DNA from: an uncultured Prevotellaceae bacterium
GTDB taxonomy: Bacteria > Bacteroidota > Bacteroidia > Bacteroidales > Muribaculaceae
Length of the DNA stretch: 64,000 nucleotides
Assembly (NCBI GenBank): GCA_937916085.1
Contig: CALGGO010000004.1
Coordinates: 75,522 to 139,521 of the forward strand
Reading direction: 5' to 3'
Shown: positions 7,559 to 16,894 of the stretch, piece after piece
Numbering within the stretch: position 1 is the stretch's first letter
Layout: each line of letters opens with the position of its first letter
The notes under the pieces: generated by a model
The model's input: only the letters and a program-made list of their open reading frames with translations
What the model was told of the DNA's origin: nothing
The model's database searches: none
Position numbers and translations under genes: made by a program

Positions 7559-9007
7559 ATGGCAGAAGTAAAACAACATAATCGTGGTAAGAAGTTCGCA
7601 AAGGACTTTGGAATTTACTCCATCGGAGTTTTGGGATCAAAACTTATCACATTTATTATGGGACCGCTCTATTCGCATTACGTAGTCCCCAGCGATTATG
7701 GATATTATGATCTTTGCCTTGAGTTTTGCCTTATTTTAGTGCCAGTGGTTACTTTGCAGTTGCGCGATGGAACGTTTAGATACTTGCTAGAGACCCAAGA
7801 CAGTAAAGAGAGAACGCGCATTGTTTCTTTTGTATATCGAACTCTGTTTGAAACTGCTTCCATCACATTAATAATAGCTTTCTTTATATCTCTTTTTCAC
7901 CCAATACAGTATCTATGGTACACAGTAGCCTTGCTCATAATAATGTCTTTCTATGACGTTCTCGCTCAGGTCATCCGTGGATTGGGAAACAACAAAGCCT
8001 TTGTCATGGTAGGGCTGACTGCTTCTTTTGGTATTGGCGTGTTCAGTGTGATTTTTGTCGTCTGGCTCAAGATGGGAGTTTTGGGCATATTCCTTGCCAA
8101 TATTCTTGCTCGCATTCTGTCGATAACTGTCGTTGAGTCTTGGATGCGCACTTTCAGCCGTTTCTTCAGGATAAAAGTTGACCTTAAGGCAATATCAAAA
8201 AATATGATAAAATTCTGCCTGCCACTTGTTCCTGTCACTCTTTGCGGATTATTACCACCACTATTAGACCGGTTGTTTTTAAAAGAAATCTGGAGTCTTG
8301 AGCATGCTGGTATATATGCAATGGCTGTCAGACTGGCTGGAATTATCCATAGTGTATCTATAATATTCTATCAAACATGGCAAGAGAATGCCATTCAACA
8401 ATACAACAGTTCCGACCGAGACAATTTCTTCTCAAAGGTCTTTAACGGTTATATCTATGTGCTAGCGATAGTTCTTATAGGATATGTATTCTTTCTAAAG
8501 ATTATATTCCCTTGGCTGATGGCAGAAAAATACCAACCTTGTTTGCCATACCTGTACCCCATTGGCATCACTTGGATAATCATTGCCATATCCAACTATT
8601 TCTTACTTCCTTATCAATGCGCAAAAGACACTAAATCGGTTATACCATCGGTAATTATTCTTATTATTGTTAATGTAGGGCTAAACAGCTTGTTGGTGCC
8701 CATATGGAAAATTTGGGGCATTATTGCAACAGGCACAATAGGATATTCGCTGGTGACTCTTTACCTCTGGCTTGACACCCGCAAATACTTCACTCTGCAC
8801 TTCTACCCTCGCACTCTGATTCCAATCTTCGTGATTTTGGCGGGATTAATTCCTTTCTACTATTCCACAAATCATTTCTTTGATATTCTTTATCTCATAG
8901 TGGCTATGATCATCATTTTTGTCGCTCTGCCAACAGATTTCCACGATTCGATACTCAATAAAATAAAAAAAGTAACCCATAAGCGAGTTACTCAAAAAGA
9001 TTTATAG
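7559..9007 (+). CDS. Oligosaccharide flippase, MOP superfamily (Wzx-like)
   Basis: 482-residue inner-membrane protein with about 14 hydrophobic segments. The N-terminus (KFAKDFGIYSIGVLGSKLIT) and the loop following it (GPLYSHYVVPSDYGYYDL) are typical of Wzx/RfbX O-unit translocases. The C-terminus is lysine-rich (NKIKKVTHKRVTQKD). It stands alone on the plus strand between two minus-strand genes and ends 59 bp from the convergent WecG-type gene. Its base composition is A+T-rich, unlike the flippase at 2323, so the two are not a recent duplication. It is the best candidate to export the repeat unit made by the 9067-23564 operon, which has polymerases but no flippase of its own. Confidence 0.87.
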   Translation: MAEVKQHNRGKKFAKDFGIYSIGVLGSKLITFIMGPLYSHYVVPSDYGYYDLCLEFCLILVPVVTLQLRDGTFRYLLETQDSKERTRIVSFVYRTLFETASITLIIAFFISLFHPIQYLWYTVALLIIMSFYDVLAQVIRGLGNNKAFVMVGLTASFGIGVFSVIFVVWLKMGVLGIFLANILARILSITVVESWMRTFSRFFRIKVDLKAISKNMIKFCLPLVPVTLCGLLPPLLDRLFLKEIWSLEHAGIYAMAVRLAGIIHSVSIIFYQTWQENAIQQYNSSDRDNFFSKVFNGYIYVLAIVLIGYVFFLKIIFPWLMAEKYQPCLPYLYPIGITWIIIAISNYFLLPYQCAKDTKSVIPSVIILIIVNVGLNSLLVPIWKIWGIIATGTIGYSLVTLYLWLDTRKYFTLHFYPRTLIPIFVILAGLIPFYYSTNHFFDILYLIVAMIIIFVALPTDFHDSILNKIKKVTHKRVTQKDL

Positions 9008-9066
9008 CCATCACACTCTGTATTTATGCAATCACACACTGTGATGAGAATAGAGGAAATACATCC

Positions 9067-9765
9067 TTATATTTGTTTAAACAACAACTTAACTGCCATT
9101 TTAATGATGGGCAACTGCCGCTTAATGCGCTTGGGGTTTTTAAAAAAACGATAGGCAAACTCCAAGTTGTGGTCGAGCCACCATTTTGGAGCGCGCTCAG
9201 CATTGCCGGTATAAACATCAAAACTGCCGCCAAGGCCTTGATAGATGGCTTTGTGGCGATGCTGCATCTCACCCATAAGCAACTCCTGCTTGGGACTACC
9301 CATTGCCACAAACACCACATCGGGTTTCTTGATTGCAATATCTTCAATCAATGCATTACGTTCATCCTCTCCATTGAGATAACCATTTCGATAGCCTAAT
9401 ATGTCAATGTTGGGGAACTCTTCCCTCAGTTTTGCCACAGTAGCGTCGATGACTCCCTGTTTACTCCCAACGAGATAGAAACTCTTGGTGCCATGATACC
9501 TATTTACTATGTCGAGCCACAACTCACATCCAGGAATCTTCACCGCATTCTTGGCGCCCTTCTGCTTAACTGCCCAAACCGCCCCCACGCCATCGCAGTA
9601 ACCTGTGTTGCTATTGATGATAGCGCGTGTCTTGTCGGTGGAGTTCATCACCTTCTCGGCATTGATAGCCACTAGGATAGACTTGTTCTCGTCAATATAG
9701 TCCATCAACTCTTCTCTCGAAGAGAACGGACAAATGTCAACTCCATTAATTGTTATCTTGTCCAT
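9067..9765 (-). CDS. WecG/TagA/CpsF family glycosyltransferase (GT26)
   Basis: 232 residues. Family features visible are AINAEKVMNSTDK near 34-46, YCDGVGAVWAVK near 57-68, and FVAMGSPKQELLM near 151-163 followed by a GGSFDVYTG segment. GT26 enzymes act at the membrane face: WecG adds ManNAcA to undecaprenyl-PP-GlcNAc and TagA adds ManNAc. Because the same operon carries a WecC-type UDP-ManNAc dehydrogenase (19097), transfer of ManNAcA as the second sugar is a reasonable inference. The start MDKITINGVDICPF overlaps the end of the upstream SGNH-like gene by 20 nt. It is the last gene of the operon. Confidence 0.85.
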   Translation of the reverse strand: MDKITINGVDICPFSSREELMDYIDENKSILVAINAEKVMNSTDKTRAIINSNTGYCDGVGAVWAVKQKGAKNAVKIPGCELWLDIVNRYHGTKSFYLVGSKQGVIDATVAKLREEFPNIDILGYRNGYLNGEDERNALIEDIAIKKPDVVFVAMGSPKQELLMGEMQHRHKAIYQGLGGSFDVYTGNAERAPKWWLDHNLEFAYRFFKNPKRIKRQLPIIKMAVKLLFKQI

Positions 9766-10630
9766 TTGGGAAAAAATGTTTTATTCTGCCTGCCAAAATT
9801 TTGCTATATACTTCAGCCCCATATTTATTTAAATGTGAGGTATCATAAAACCAATCAACATGATTCATAAAAACACTATCACTGACATCATTAAAATATG
9901 GTATATCATTATCCTCGCATACTTGTTGTACAGAGCTGATTGTCATAGGCAGAGAACTGAAAATGCAATAAGTGGGAGGAGTAAAAATATACAATTTAAT
10001 ATTGTTAGACTTACATGTGTTGATAATGTCTTTGAGGATTATTAATTTATTCTCTGAAACATATTTCACAGGGTCAGTTTTTGCTAAAATAGGAGGTGAT
10101 GCAGGTTTTTCATGTGCCACAAACCCTTTATCATCCTTATCTTGCTCGCTGATAAAGTTATATAATAATATCCTAAACCATATAGTGTTATATCTATATA
10201 AATTAGATTTCAAAAAAAATCTCTCATATTTACCATCGCTTTCTAACACTGAATCAATCTCACTATTACCTGAGTTATAATAGGGAACCAACAAATTATA
10301 TCTTAAAATCTTTTCGTCTTGGAACTCTGTAGGACGGATGCCTAACAAAATGATTTTTGGTGTGTAGCGTTTCAATATGCAATTCAGCATAGTATGATAA
10401 TAGATAATGGTTTGACCATTAGCACCAGCATTATAGCAAGTAACATTCAATGACTCTTCAATTACCGATGGTTTTACACTATTAAGCACTACACTACTTC
10501 CCATTATCAGAACATCTTCATTACAATGATTCATCACATACTCTACCGGCTCATAATCACCCTTAAATCCTTTTTTCTTCTGATAATCGGTAAAGAACCC
10601 AAAAAACCAATCAGCTATTACAAGAATCAA
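9746..10630 (-). CDS. SGNH/GDSL-like protein, probably N-terminally shortened
   Basis: 294 residues read from TTG at 10630. After a short hydrophobic start (ILVIADWFFGFFTDY) come DVLIMGSSVVLNSV (about 39-52), CYNAGANGQTIIYYHTML and LLGIRPTEF, and near the C-terminus FYDTSHLNKYGAEVYS, which has the DxxH spacing of SGNH hydrolases. Such proteins are usually encoded next to MBOAT acyltransferases and complete O-acetylation or remove acyl groups in the periplasm. Here the neighbouring MBOAT gene is ruined and the expected 10-15 N-terminal residues with an ATG are missing; an in-frame stop lies five codons upstream of the TTG. The frame otherwise stays open. Whether it is still made, from TTG overlapping the old MBOAT stop (TTGA), is uncertain. 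Confidence 0.6.
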   Translation of the reverse strand: MILVIADWFFGFFTDYQKKKGFKGDYEPVEYVMNHCNEDVLIMGSSVVLNSVKPSVIEESLNVTCYNAGANGQTIIYYHTMLNCILKRYTPKIILLGIRPTEFQDEKILRYNLLVPYYNSGNSEIDSVLESDGKYERFFLKSNLYRYNTIWFRILLYNFISEQDKDDKGFVAHEKPASPPILAKTDPVKYVSENKLIILKDIINTCKSNNIKLYIFTPPTYCIFSSLPMTISSVQQVCEDNDIPYFNDVSDSVFMNHVDWFYDTSHLNKYGAEVYSKILAGRIKHFFPNGQDNN

Positions 10631-11425
10631 ATTGTCAACAACTTGTTCTTACCGATTTTAAAGAACTTATTAGCTAGACTGTTGAAGCACAAGAAAAGTC
10701 CATGAACACCTCCTCATACCACAAAAGTCCAGTTTGCGCCATGCCACAAACCACTTATGAGCATAGTTAAAAACAAGTTGCGTTGATGCTTAACCTCTGA
10801 GCATCGACTCCCCCCATAGGGATATAGACATAGTCTCCAAACCATGACGACAAAGAAATGTGCCATCTGTGCCAAAAGTCTCTTGGAGAAATTGAGAGGT
10901 AGGGATGATTAAAGTTTTGCATCAACCTGAATCCAAGGCATCGTGCTGTTCCTATTGCAATCATGGAATACCCGCTAAAATCGCAGAAAATCTGAAACGT
11001 GAAAAAGAATGTTGCCAACAGCACACTTGTTCCATTGTGGTTAGGCAAGTTATTATAGACTGCATCAACATAGGATGAAACACTATCGGCAATACATAAT
11101 TTCATGAAATAGCCCCATATCATTAGTTTCAATCCTTCAATAAAATCTTGCTGATTGAAACTATGAGATGAATGAAATTGTGGGAGCAGATTCTTTGCCC
11201 TCTCTATAGGACCTGCAACTAGTTGCGGGAAGAAAGAAACAAACAATGCGTAAGTAACAAAACTCCTTTCAGCTTTTATCGAACCGCGATACACATCAAT
11301 AGAATAACCTAAAGCTTGGAATGTATAAAATGAAATCTCACCATTATATGCTTAGATGGTATAAAAAAATATACCACGCAAACCAATGGGAAAAAAACCA
11401 GAAAGATTAGAGAATTAAATAACAT
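10627..11425 (-). pseudogene. MBOAT-family O-acyltransferase, degraded by deletions, a frameshift and a nonsense codon
   Basis: The original start survives: ATG at 11425 begins MLFNSLIFLVFFPLVCVVYF, the usual MBOAT N-terminus. After about 26 codons the frame jumps, near 11345, straight to ISFYTFQALGYSIDVYRG, so roughly 80-90 internal codons are deleted. The core then reads normally (FFPQLVAGPIERAKNLLPQF, later [20 protein letters not shown]) until ATGGGGGGAGTC (G6 near 10806), where a missing G shifts the frame. Restoring it gives [23 protein letters not shown], in which TGG of the conserved VVWGG has become TGA (about 10715). A TGA at 10629-10627 then ends the remnant far short of the normal 470 or so residues. 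Part of it (10767-11294) remains open but would not make a working enzyme. Confidence 0.88.
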
Positions 11426-12701
11426 TTTGCAAGTCAACGTCTTTTTTATCTACATTCAGCAAAAAGAATGTTAACGCATTAAACATAAACGCATTGCTCC
11501 AACGCATATAAGATATCTTAGAGTTAATGCCTTCCTTTAATTGATAATAAAAATACCCCTTTGGTGACTGCATATTCTCTAATGTCCAGTTCAGGACATT
11601 TTCGACAAGAGACCTGTACTCTTCAAATCTTCCCATTCTCGCCAGAGTCACAAAAAGCTGCGCGGGGCAGTGTATATCAATAGGATATTTCTTGTTGTCG
11701 TAATATTTTGGGCAACCGTCTTCCTCAAAGAAGTTATTGATGTAATAATCAAAACCTTTTTCTAAATAACTATGGAATGACATGTCACCCGTCAATTGTT
11801 CATAATCATTGAGAGCATCAAGATTGTATCCTGTGTGGAAACTGTCAACCCATTGCTGTACTGGCAGCATACCATACACCCATGCTCCACTCTCTCGCTG
11901 CCCAGTACAACACGCTTTAACCGAAACCTTTGCAAGCTCTTTATACTCTTCGTTGCCAGTATATTTATAGCACCAACAAAGCAACTTGCTGCCCAGCAAC
12001 GAAGCATTATAAACTGTTTCATGACCTTTAAGAGGGCTGTAGGAGAAAAGGGAACCACCCTTGCTCACGGTACGGTGCAAGTCGTTAATGACAAACTCGG
12101 CCGAACTAAGCGCAACATCAAGATACTCTCGATTCTTGGTTATCTCATAAGCGTTCATCAACGCTGTGGCGCAAAAACAAGTAGCAACAACGGTAGGTGT
12201 GTATTTTGGGAAATTGAAACCAGTGCGATTCTGCCAGTCGAAGTTGTATCCCCAGCATGCGCCATGATAGTCGCCTTTTGAGCGCAATGAGATCAGCAAT
12301 GCAGCTACTTCATCAATCTTTTTTTCAATATCTTGAAGGTTCCCAAAATCAGACGATAAATCAGGATTCTTTCTAACGGCCTCATGCAAATTGCAATATC
12401 CTTGCAAGAAGAGACCTATACCTTTGGCATTATAATCTTTTGGGACAAGAGCTATTCTCCTGAGATTAATGGGGTTGCGCTTAAAGAGTTGGATAACAGC
12501 TAGCCGGTAACAACTATTGTTCTTCAAGCCTGGAATCGACATGAAAAGCTTGGAGTTCAGTCCATCGTAGGGATCCCAGCCCTTAAACTGCTCCTTCTCA
12601 CAATAGTACTTTAAACGTGATATTGAATCACATAATATTTTACCAATATTATATGCCTCCAAAGAATTTATTTGAAATACTTGAAATAGTGGGATAATCA
12701 A
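11415..12701 (-). CDS. Alpha/alpha-barrel (six-hairpin) polysaccharide-cluster protein
   Basis: 428 residues if read from 12701. The C-terminal 300 residues show spaced helical-pair motifs such as ACWGYNFDWQNRTG, VVATCFCATALMNAYE, GGSLFSYSP and RWSNAFMFNALT, as in six-hairpin glycosidase-like and D-glucuronyl C5-epimerase-like proteins. Relatives in Bacteroides capsule loci have been labelled delta-aminolevulinic acid dehydratase, a name the sequence does not support. A role in epimerising or trimming the polysaccharide is possible but unproven. The ATG at 12701 would overlap the deacetylase gene by 53 nt; a start near 12650, just after the GGAGG that closes that gene, is an alternative but lacks an in-frame ATG. 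The gene ends 11 nt inside the MBOAT remnant. Confidence 0.6.
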   Translation of the reverse strand: MIIPLFQVFQINSLEAYNIGKILCDSISRLKYYCEKEQFKGWDPYDGLNSKLFMSIPGLKNNSCYRLAVIQLFKRNPINLRRIALVPKDYNAKGIGLFLQGYCNLHEAVRKNPDLSSDFGNLQDIEKKIDEVAALLISLRSKGDYHGACWGYNFDWQNRTGFNFPKYTPTVVATCFCATALMNAYEITKNREYLDVALSSAEFVINDLHRTVSKGGSLFSYSPLKGHETVYNASLLGSKLLCWCYKYTGNEEYKELAKVSVKACCTGQRESGAWVYGMLPVQQWVDSFHTGYNLDALNDYEQLTGDMSFHSYLEKGFDYYINNFFEEDGCPKYYDNKKYPIDIHCPAQLFVTLARMGRFEEYRSLVENVLNWTLENMQSPKGYFYYQLKEGINSKISYMRWSNAFMFNALTFFLLNVDKKDVDLQNVI

Positions 12702-13710
12702 ATTTTGAACACGTTTTCATCATCATGCTTTCTAAACTTTTAGTGGAAACAAGGCTCTTGGGATGACCAATGACAACAAAAAGGTCTCGCTTCGATTGCG
12801 TCATCACCTTGCGCAAGAAATAGCCATGCATCCAGATAGGAAACAGACAATAATCCCAGGTCTGATACTCTTTCTTAAAAAAGAAAGATAACTTCTTCAT
12901 TATTCCGCCATCTTTTCCGCCACTTGAGGTCTTAGCACTAAAAGACGCTTGGGCCGACTTGCGATTCTGTAAGATGGATTTGATTCTTGACAAAGACAGG
13001 AACTTAAGAAATCTTACAATGGGAAATGCCACATGAGGCAACTCCACAATATTGGTATTGATTGACGATGGTGCCTCCAATTTGTCGTCAACAAACCAAA
13101 ATCCTTTATCGACAGGAAGACCAGTGTAGTCATAGACCGACAAAGAACCTTTCTCTTTAGCGCCTGGCACTATTGAGGTGTCGAACATAATTCCCAACTC
13201 CCGCATTATAGAGACAATATCCTGCGAGGGCTGGATATTGAAACCGCCAGCTCTTATTGCAATGCATTTATAATCAGGAAACGATGGCATTATCATTTCC
13301 TCAAGAATGCGTTTCCCTTCAGCTATGAGTTTTTTTAGTGTCATTGTTGGCGACGAGAACGTTCCCAATCGCCAATTATCTAAATCAACAACCCATCTTC
13401 CATCTTCCCACTTAGCATCTACCCACTGCGGATGGATGTGCAATTGCACATCATGACCACGTCTTATGATGTCGAGAACCTGTTGCTTCATCGCCTCGGC
13501 AGGGCTGCGGTCATAGCCCATGTGATTGCCACTCTCCCACTCCTGCTTCAAGCGCCAGTATTCAACAACTTCAAAAAAAACGGTAATCTTGGCACCATAG
13601 CGCTCTACCACTTTTAAAATGGCATTAGTAGGCTCCACAATGTGCTTGAAGACATCACCAGAACCGTCACCATAAAGCTCATAGTCGAGAGTGAGAAGTA
13701 TTCTTTTCAT
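12649..13710 (-). CDS. Polysaccharide deacetylase family protein (NodB-like fold)
   Basis: 353 residues. ILLTLDYELYGDGSGDVF (4-21) supplies the metal/catalytic aspartates, GHDVQLHIHPQW (about 90-101) the histidine pair, and AIRAGGFNIQPSQDI a further conserved loop, all in the order of carbohydrate esterase 4-like domains. The length and the C-terminal part resemble proteins found in capsule loci, not secreted peptidoglycan deacetylases, and no signal peptide is present, so action on a cytoplasmic lipid-linked or nucleotide sugar is likely. Its ATG overlaps the stop of the AAC(3)-like gene (ATGA), implying translational coupling. Deacetylation followed by re-acylation by the neighbouring acyltransferase would be a coherent pair of steps, but this is inference. 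Confidence 0.72.
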   Translation of the reverse strand: MKRILLTLDYELYGDGSGDVFKHIVEPTNAILKVVERYGAKITVFFEVVEYWRLKQEWESGNHMGYDRSPAEAMKQQVLDIIRRGHDVQLHIHPQWVDAKWEDGRWVVDLDNWRLGTFSSPTMTLKKLIAEGKRILEEMIMPSFPDYKCIAIRAGGFNIQPSQDIVSIMRELGIMFDTSIVPGAKEKGSLSVYDYTGLPVDKGFWFVDDKLEAPSSINTNIVELPHVAFPIVRFLKFLSLSRIKSILQNRKSAQASFSAKTSSGGKDGGIMKKLSFFFKKEYQTWDYCLFPIWMHGYFLRKVMTQSKRDLFVVIGHPKSLVSTKSLESMMMKTCSKFDYPTISSISNKFFGGI

Positions 13711-14576
13711 AGCCGGTATCTTAAATTACCTATTTCGAATTGTCGCTTTTTGCACTCCTCAAATAAGTCATCATTGTCAATAGAATACATAATCTTGTAT
13801 CCCACATCAAGACGCCGATAGGTGGCACAATTGAGATCACGCACATAATCTCCTGCCGACATACAGTGATTCAAGACTTTTTCATCGTGAACACAGGTCT
13901 CTACCACTGTGGAAATACCGTCTTTGTCAATCAAGTCAAGCTGGCATTTTTCCTTCTGATAATAAAAATATATCGGGTCGGTAAGAATGTCTTCAAAGGA
14001 GTGGAAAATAGGAATGTTCTTCAACCCTATTCCTAGCGATTTGCTCGGCTGCTTCAGCAACTTTCCATAAGGAGAATCCCAGTAGAAGGGTGTGGTGGCT
14101 TTATCATGGCCGGCAGCGATTTCTTGAGCATCTTTGCCCCACACGCACACAGCTTTAGTGGGATGCTTACTCATATATACATCAGGCATCTTTGAGAACA
14201 CATTAGTGAGTACTCCCATTCCTGATTTTGTGTTGCGCATATCAAAAACATCATGCCGTGCCGCCCATTCAGTAGAATTAATAGGTGGATAGTAAGGCAT
14301 CATAATAACACCTTCCTCGCCAATAATATCCATTAGCAAGTTCACCATCTCTTGCGGAGTGAACGATGCATTAACATTGCCAAAACTTGATGAGACAATA
14401 ATGCGGTCGCCCTTTTTTATGTCTAACTCATCAACAATGATTGAACGCATTTCTTTTAATGAGATCTTGCGACGTGGCTTAACTTTATTCAAGAAATGTC
14501 GCTTATATCTCCTTACTGCCTTGCGCTGATTAGATGACGAAATGTGTTTCAACAAGGATTTTATATAGTAATTCAT
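13707..14576 (-). CDS. AAC(3)-fold N-acyltransferase of the polysaccharide operon
   Basis: 289 residues. The recognisable segments are LDIKKGDRIIVSSSFGN near 51-67, GVIMMPYYPP, GVLTNVFSKMPDVYMSKHPT, CVWGKDAQEIAAGHD and DSPYGKLLKQPSKSLGIG: the order and HP-x-K/W-G pattern of the aminoglycoside 3-N-acetyltransferase (Antibiotic_NAT) family. Members encoded inside glycan clusters acetylate amino sugars and are not resistance genes. Start MNYYIKSLLKHISSSN is 20 nt below the upstream glycosyltransferase stop. It overlaps the deacetylase gene by 4 nt. Acyl donor is presumably acetyl-CoA; the acceptor is unknown. Confidence 0.75.
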   Translation of the reverse strand: MNYYIKSLLKHISSSNQRKAVRRYKRHFLNKVKPRRKISLKEMRSIIVDELDIKKGDRIIVSSSFGNVNASFTPQEMVNLLMDIIGEEGVIMMPYYPPINSTEWAARHDVFDMRNTKSGMGVLTNVFSKMPDVYMSKHPTKAVCVWGKDAQEIAAGHDKATTPFYWDSPYGKLLKQPSKSLGIGLKNIPIFHSFEDILTDPIYFYYQKEKCQLDLIDKDGISTVVETCVHDEKVLNHCMSAGDYVRDLNCATYRRLDVGYKIMYSIDNDDLFEECKKRQFEIGNLRYRL

Positions 14577-14596
14577 TTCTAAATAGCAAATGAATT

Positions 14597-15649
14597 TTAA
14601 TCTAATATAGATTGATATATTTCAGCTAATTTTTTAGCAACATTATCGGGATAATAATCCACAATATGTTGGCTATTGTCTTTGCTCATCGCTTTCAACA
14701 ACTTGTCATCGTCAACTAACGACTTTATTGATGAGTAAATGGAATCTTTATCACCTGGTTCAAATAGGAAACCATTCTTCTTGTCATTAACAAGCGATGG
14801 AATGCCGCCTACACGAGTAGAGATAATTGCCATGTTATAAGACATCGCCTCAAGGATAGATAATGGCAACCCTTCAACATAAGATGGAAGTATATACACC
14901 TTACACTTGTTCATGAGCTCGATTTTCTTCTCATCGGTCACCCAACCCTCAAATTTCACGATATCCTCAACGCCAAGGTCATTAATCATTTTCACAAGCA
15001 CATCGGTCTCACCATTTCCACCCACATGAAGCAGCATCTTGCCTCTGAAATCATCTTTGTGTTCTGCTATCACCTCAACAAGGTCATAAATACCCTTAAG
15101 CTGCCTTATCAACCCCAAAAATAACAGATGTACCTTTCCGTCATCTGCCACTTCATGCACAACCGGCTCAGTAATAACATTCTCTACTATCACACAGGCA
15201 AAACCCACAGAGTTCAAAAAATCCTTCCACTCTTCACTAAGTACAATAACTACATCACATTTCCTCAAGCATTTTGTCACAAAGTCGGGCTTTTCGTAGT
15301 AATAGTCTTTAAATCCGCCTCCATGAATGTGCAACACAATTTTTTTCTTAAACACTTTGGCAAGATTCATAAATACATTTGAGCGGATAAAACTCTTGCG
15401 CTGCGAAGTGTGGATGTGAACTATCTTAATTTTCCACTTAAACATGAGGACAAACAAGAATTTAAAAAATCCTCTTGTAAAAAGTGCCATGTTATTCCAC
15501 ATATTGCTCTTGCGGGATATCGTGACAAAATTAAACTCCTCAAACACGTAATGTTCATAGCAATATAGCACCTGAGCAATTCCCCCCTTTGGGAACTTAT
15601 TGCTACAACCAAGTGTGACAACATGAGAAGATAGTTCTTTGTTTATCAT
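14597..15649 (-). CDS. Glycosyltransferase family 4
   Basis: 350 residues, GT-B fold. The N-terminal domain holds LHIHGGGFKDYYYE and the C-terminal domain VEGLPLSILEAMSYNMAIIS with the E-x7-E type donor motif, followed by VGGIPSLVNDKKNGFLFEPG, as in GT4 retaining transferases. It presumably extends the lipid-linked unit at the cytoplasmic membrane face. Its start is 21 nt below the EpsG-like gene and no separate promoter is visible. Strongly A+T-rich like its neighbours. Confidence 0.87.
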   Translation of the reverse strand: MINKELSSHVVTLGCSNKFPKGGIAQVLYCYEHYVFEEFNFVTISRKSNMWNNMALFTRGFFKFLFVLMFKWKIKIVHIHTSQRKSFIRSNVFMNLAKVFKKKIVLHIHGGGFKDYYYEKPDFVTKCLRKCDVVIVLSEEWKDFLNSVGFACVIVENVITEPVVHEVADDGKVHLLFLGLIRQLKGIYDLVEVIAEHKDDFRGKMLLHVGGNGETDVLVKMINDLGVEDIVKFEGWVTDEKKIELMNKCKVYILPSYVEGLPLSILEAMSYNMAIISTRVGGIPSLVNDKKNGFLFEPGDKDSIYSSIKSLVDDDKLLKAMSKDNSQHIVDYYPDNVAKKLAEIYQSILD

Positions 15650-15670
15650 TATTTCTAAAAATTCATCTTA

Positions 15671-16894
15671 TTACCACTTACCATGAGCATCAGTCATGCC
15701 ACCACTCCAATCTATAAAGAAGTTGCCAAACCATAACTCCTTATAGAACAAATGCTCTCGCATCTCAACTATAGGGGTCAATATCTCAAATAACATAGGT
15801 ATGAATGACAATATCATAATGATTAAACTCACGCCTTTTATTTTATCATAATTCTGATAGGCTGTAATAAACAAAAACGAATAAAACAGCAATACTGCTA
15901 GTTTCAAGAAACGATCAAAAAAAATCAGTTCAGCAAAAGCAAAATTAACTACAGTATAAATAGTTAATGCAAAAAAGAACATTTGGAGATATTTCTTTGA
16001 GAATTGAGCTCTTCGGCTCCACATTATCATCAAAATTAATAATCCAAATACAATCAAAATTTCGGAACGGTAGGCATAAAAAACATTATTTTCTTCCCTC
16101 ATTCTCTGTATTCGCTGCTGCATACCTGTGTGATGGAATGAGGATGTTCTTGTACCCAAATCAAGACCAGGAACATTTTTTATTACCCATCCCATAAAAT
16201 CAATTGACAAAAATCGATACACCCATGACACTCCAAATAAAATGACTCTTCCCCACACCCAAATCTTGCTTAAAATCCAATTAAGTATGAAAATCCAGTA
16301 AAGGTTAATAAGGGTATAGTGAAAGAATATGCAACTTACAGAAAATATTAGATACCTTTTCTTCTCTGTATTTAAATACTTCAAATAGAAACCCGCAAAG
16401 CAAAATGACCCAAGCCAAAATCTAACACCCTGATACCAATAGAACTCTACAACAAATACAATACACAGCAATAAAAGTCCACAACTCACAGGTAAAAAGT
16501 TCTTGAAAAATTGCTTGAACTGATTAAAGAAGAACAAGAACATCATGCTATAAATAGCACAAATAATTCCAGCAAAAAGTTCCTTACTCTCTGTGAAGCG
16601 AGAGATAATATATTTAATTGCTACGTGATAAAAGTCAAGACCAGTATTTATCGCAAGAGGATTACTTAATATTTCCTGCAAACTCTTATCACAATAATAC
16701 AAACGCATGCGGGAATAATGCATGGATATGTCCCAGGCAAGATAGAAATGCATGCCAAAGTAGAAAGCAAATATCACAAAGAATATTTGTGATATAGGAT
16801 TCTTATAAAACCGTAAAGATATAAAGAAACTAGTGATTGGCGACAGAAGCATCGTCAACGTTTGAAGCAACAAATATTTTCCTTTACTAAACAT
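15671..16894 (-). CDS. EpsG/Wzy-like polysaccharide polymerase (first of two in this operon)
   Basis: 407-residue polytopic membrane protein with about ten hydrophobic stretches and a long polar loop around FMGWVIKNVPGLDLGTRTS. The N-terminal arrangement (helices, then a periplasmic loop with AWDISMHYSRMRLYYCD) and the length fit the EpsG/O-antigen polymerase family, which joins repeat units in the periplasm. Sequence conservation in this family is too low for specificity. It overlaps the upstream GT2 by 8 nt. A second polymerase-like gene lies at 17873 in the same operon. Confidence 0.7.
   Translation of the reverse strand: MFSKGKYLLLQTLTMLLSPITSFFISLRFYKNPISQIFFVIFAFYFGMHFYLAWDISMHYSRMRLYYCDKSLQEILSNPLAINTGLDFYHVAIKYIISRFTESKELFAGIICAIYSMMFLFFFNQFKQFFKNFLPVSCGLLLLCIVFVVEFYWYQGVRFWLGSFCFAGFYLKYLNTEKKRYLIFSVSCIFFHYTLINLYWIFILNWILSKIWVWGRVILFGVSWVYRFLSIDFMGWVIKNVPGLDLGTRTSSFHHTGMQQRIQRMREENNVFYAYRSEILIVFGLLILMIMWSRRAQFSKKYLQMFFFALTIYTVVNFAFAELIFFDRFLKLAVLLFYSFLFITAYQNYDKIKGVSLIIMILSFIPMLFEILTPIVEMREHLFYKELWFGNFFIDWSGGMTDAHGKW

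Noticed and set aside
9031..9045. Terminator ATCACA-CAC-TGTGAT between the flippase and the WecG-type gene
   Set aside because: Only a 6-bp A/T-rich stem without a T tract on either strand; too weak to annotate.
10767..11294. Intact 175-residue acyltransferase
   Set aside because: It begins at an internal GTG (Val of D-V-Y-R-G) and ends at a frameshift; it is the middle of a degraded MBOAT gene.
11415..12701. Delta-aminolevulinic acid dehydratase
   Set aside because: Relatives sometimes carry this label, but there is no metal-binding cysteine cluster or Schiff-base lysine motif of HemB; the pattern is a helical alpha/alpha barrel.
13707..14576. Aminoglycoside resistance (AAC(3)) gene
   Set aside because: The fold matches, but the gene is embedded by overlap in a polysaccharide operon; members in that setting modify sugars, so resistance is not claimed.
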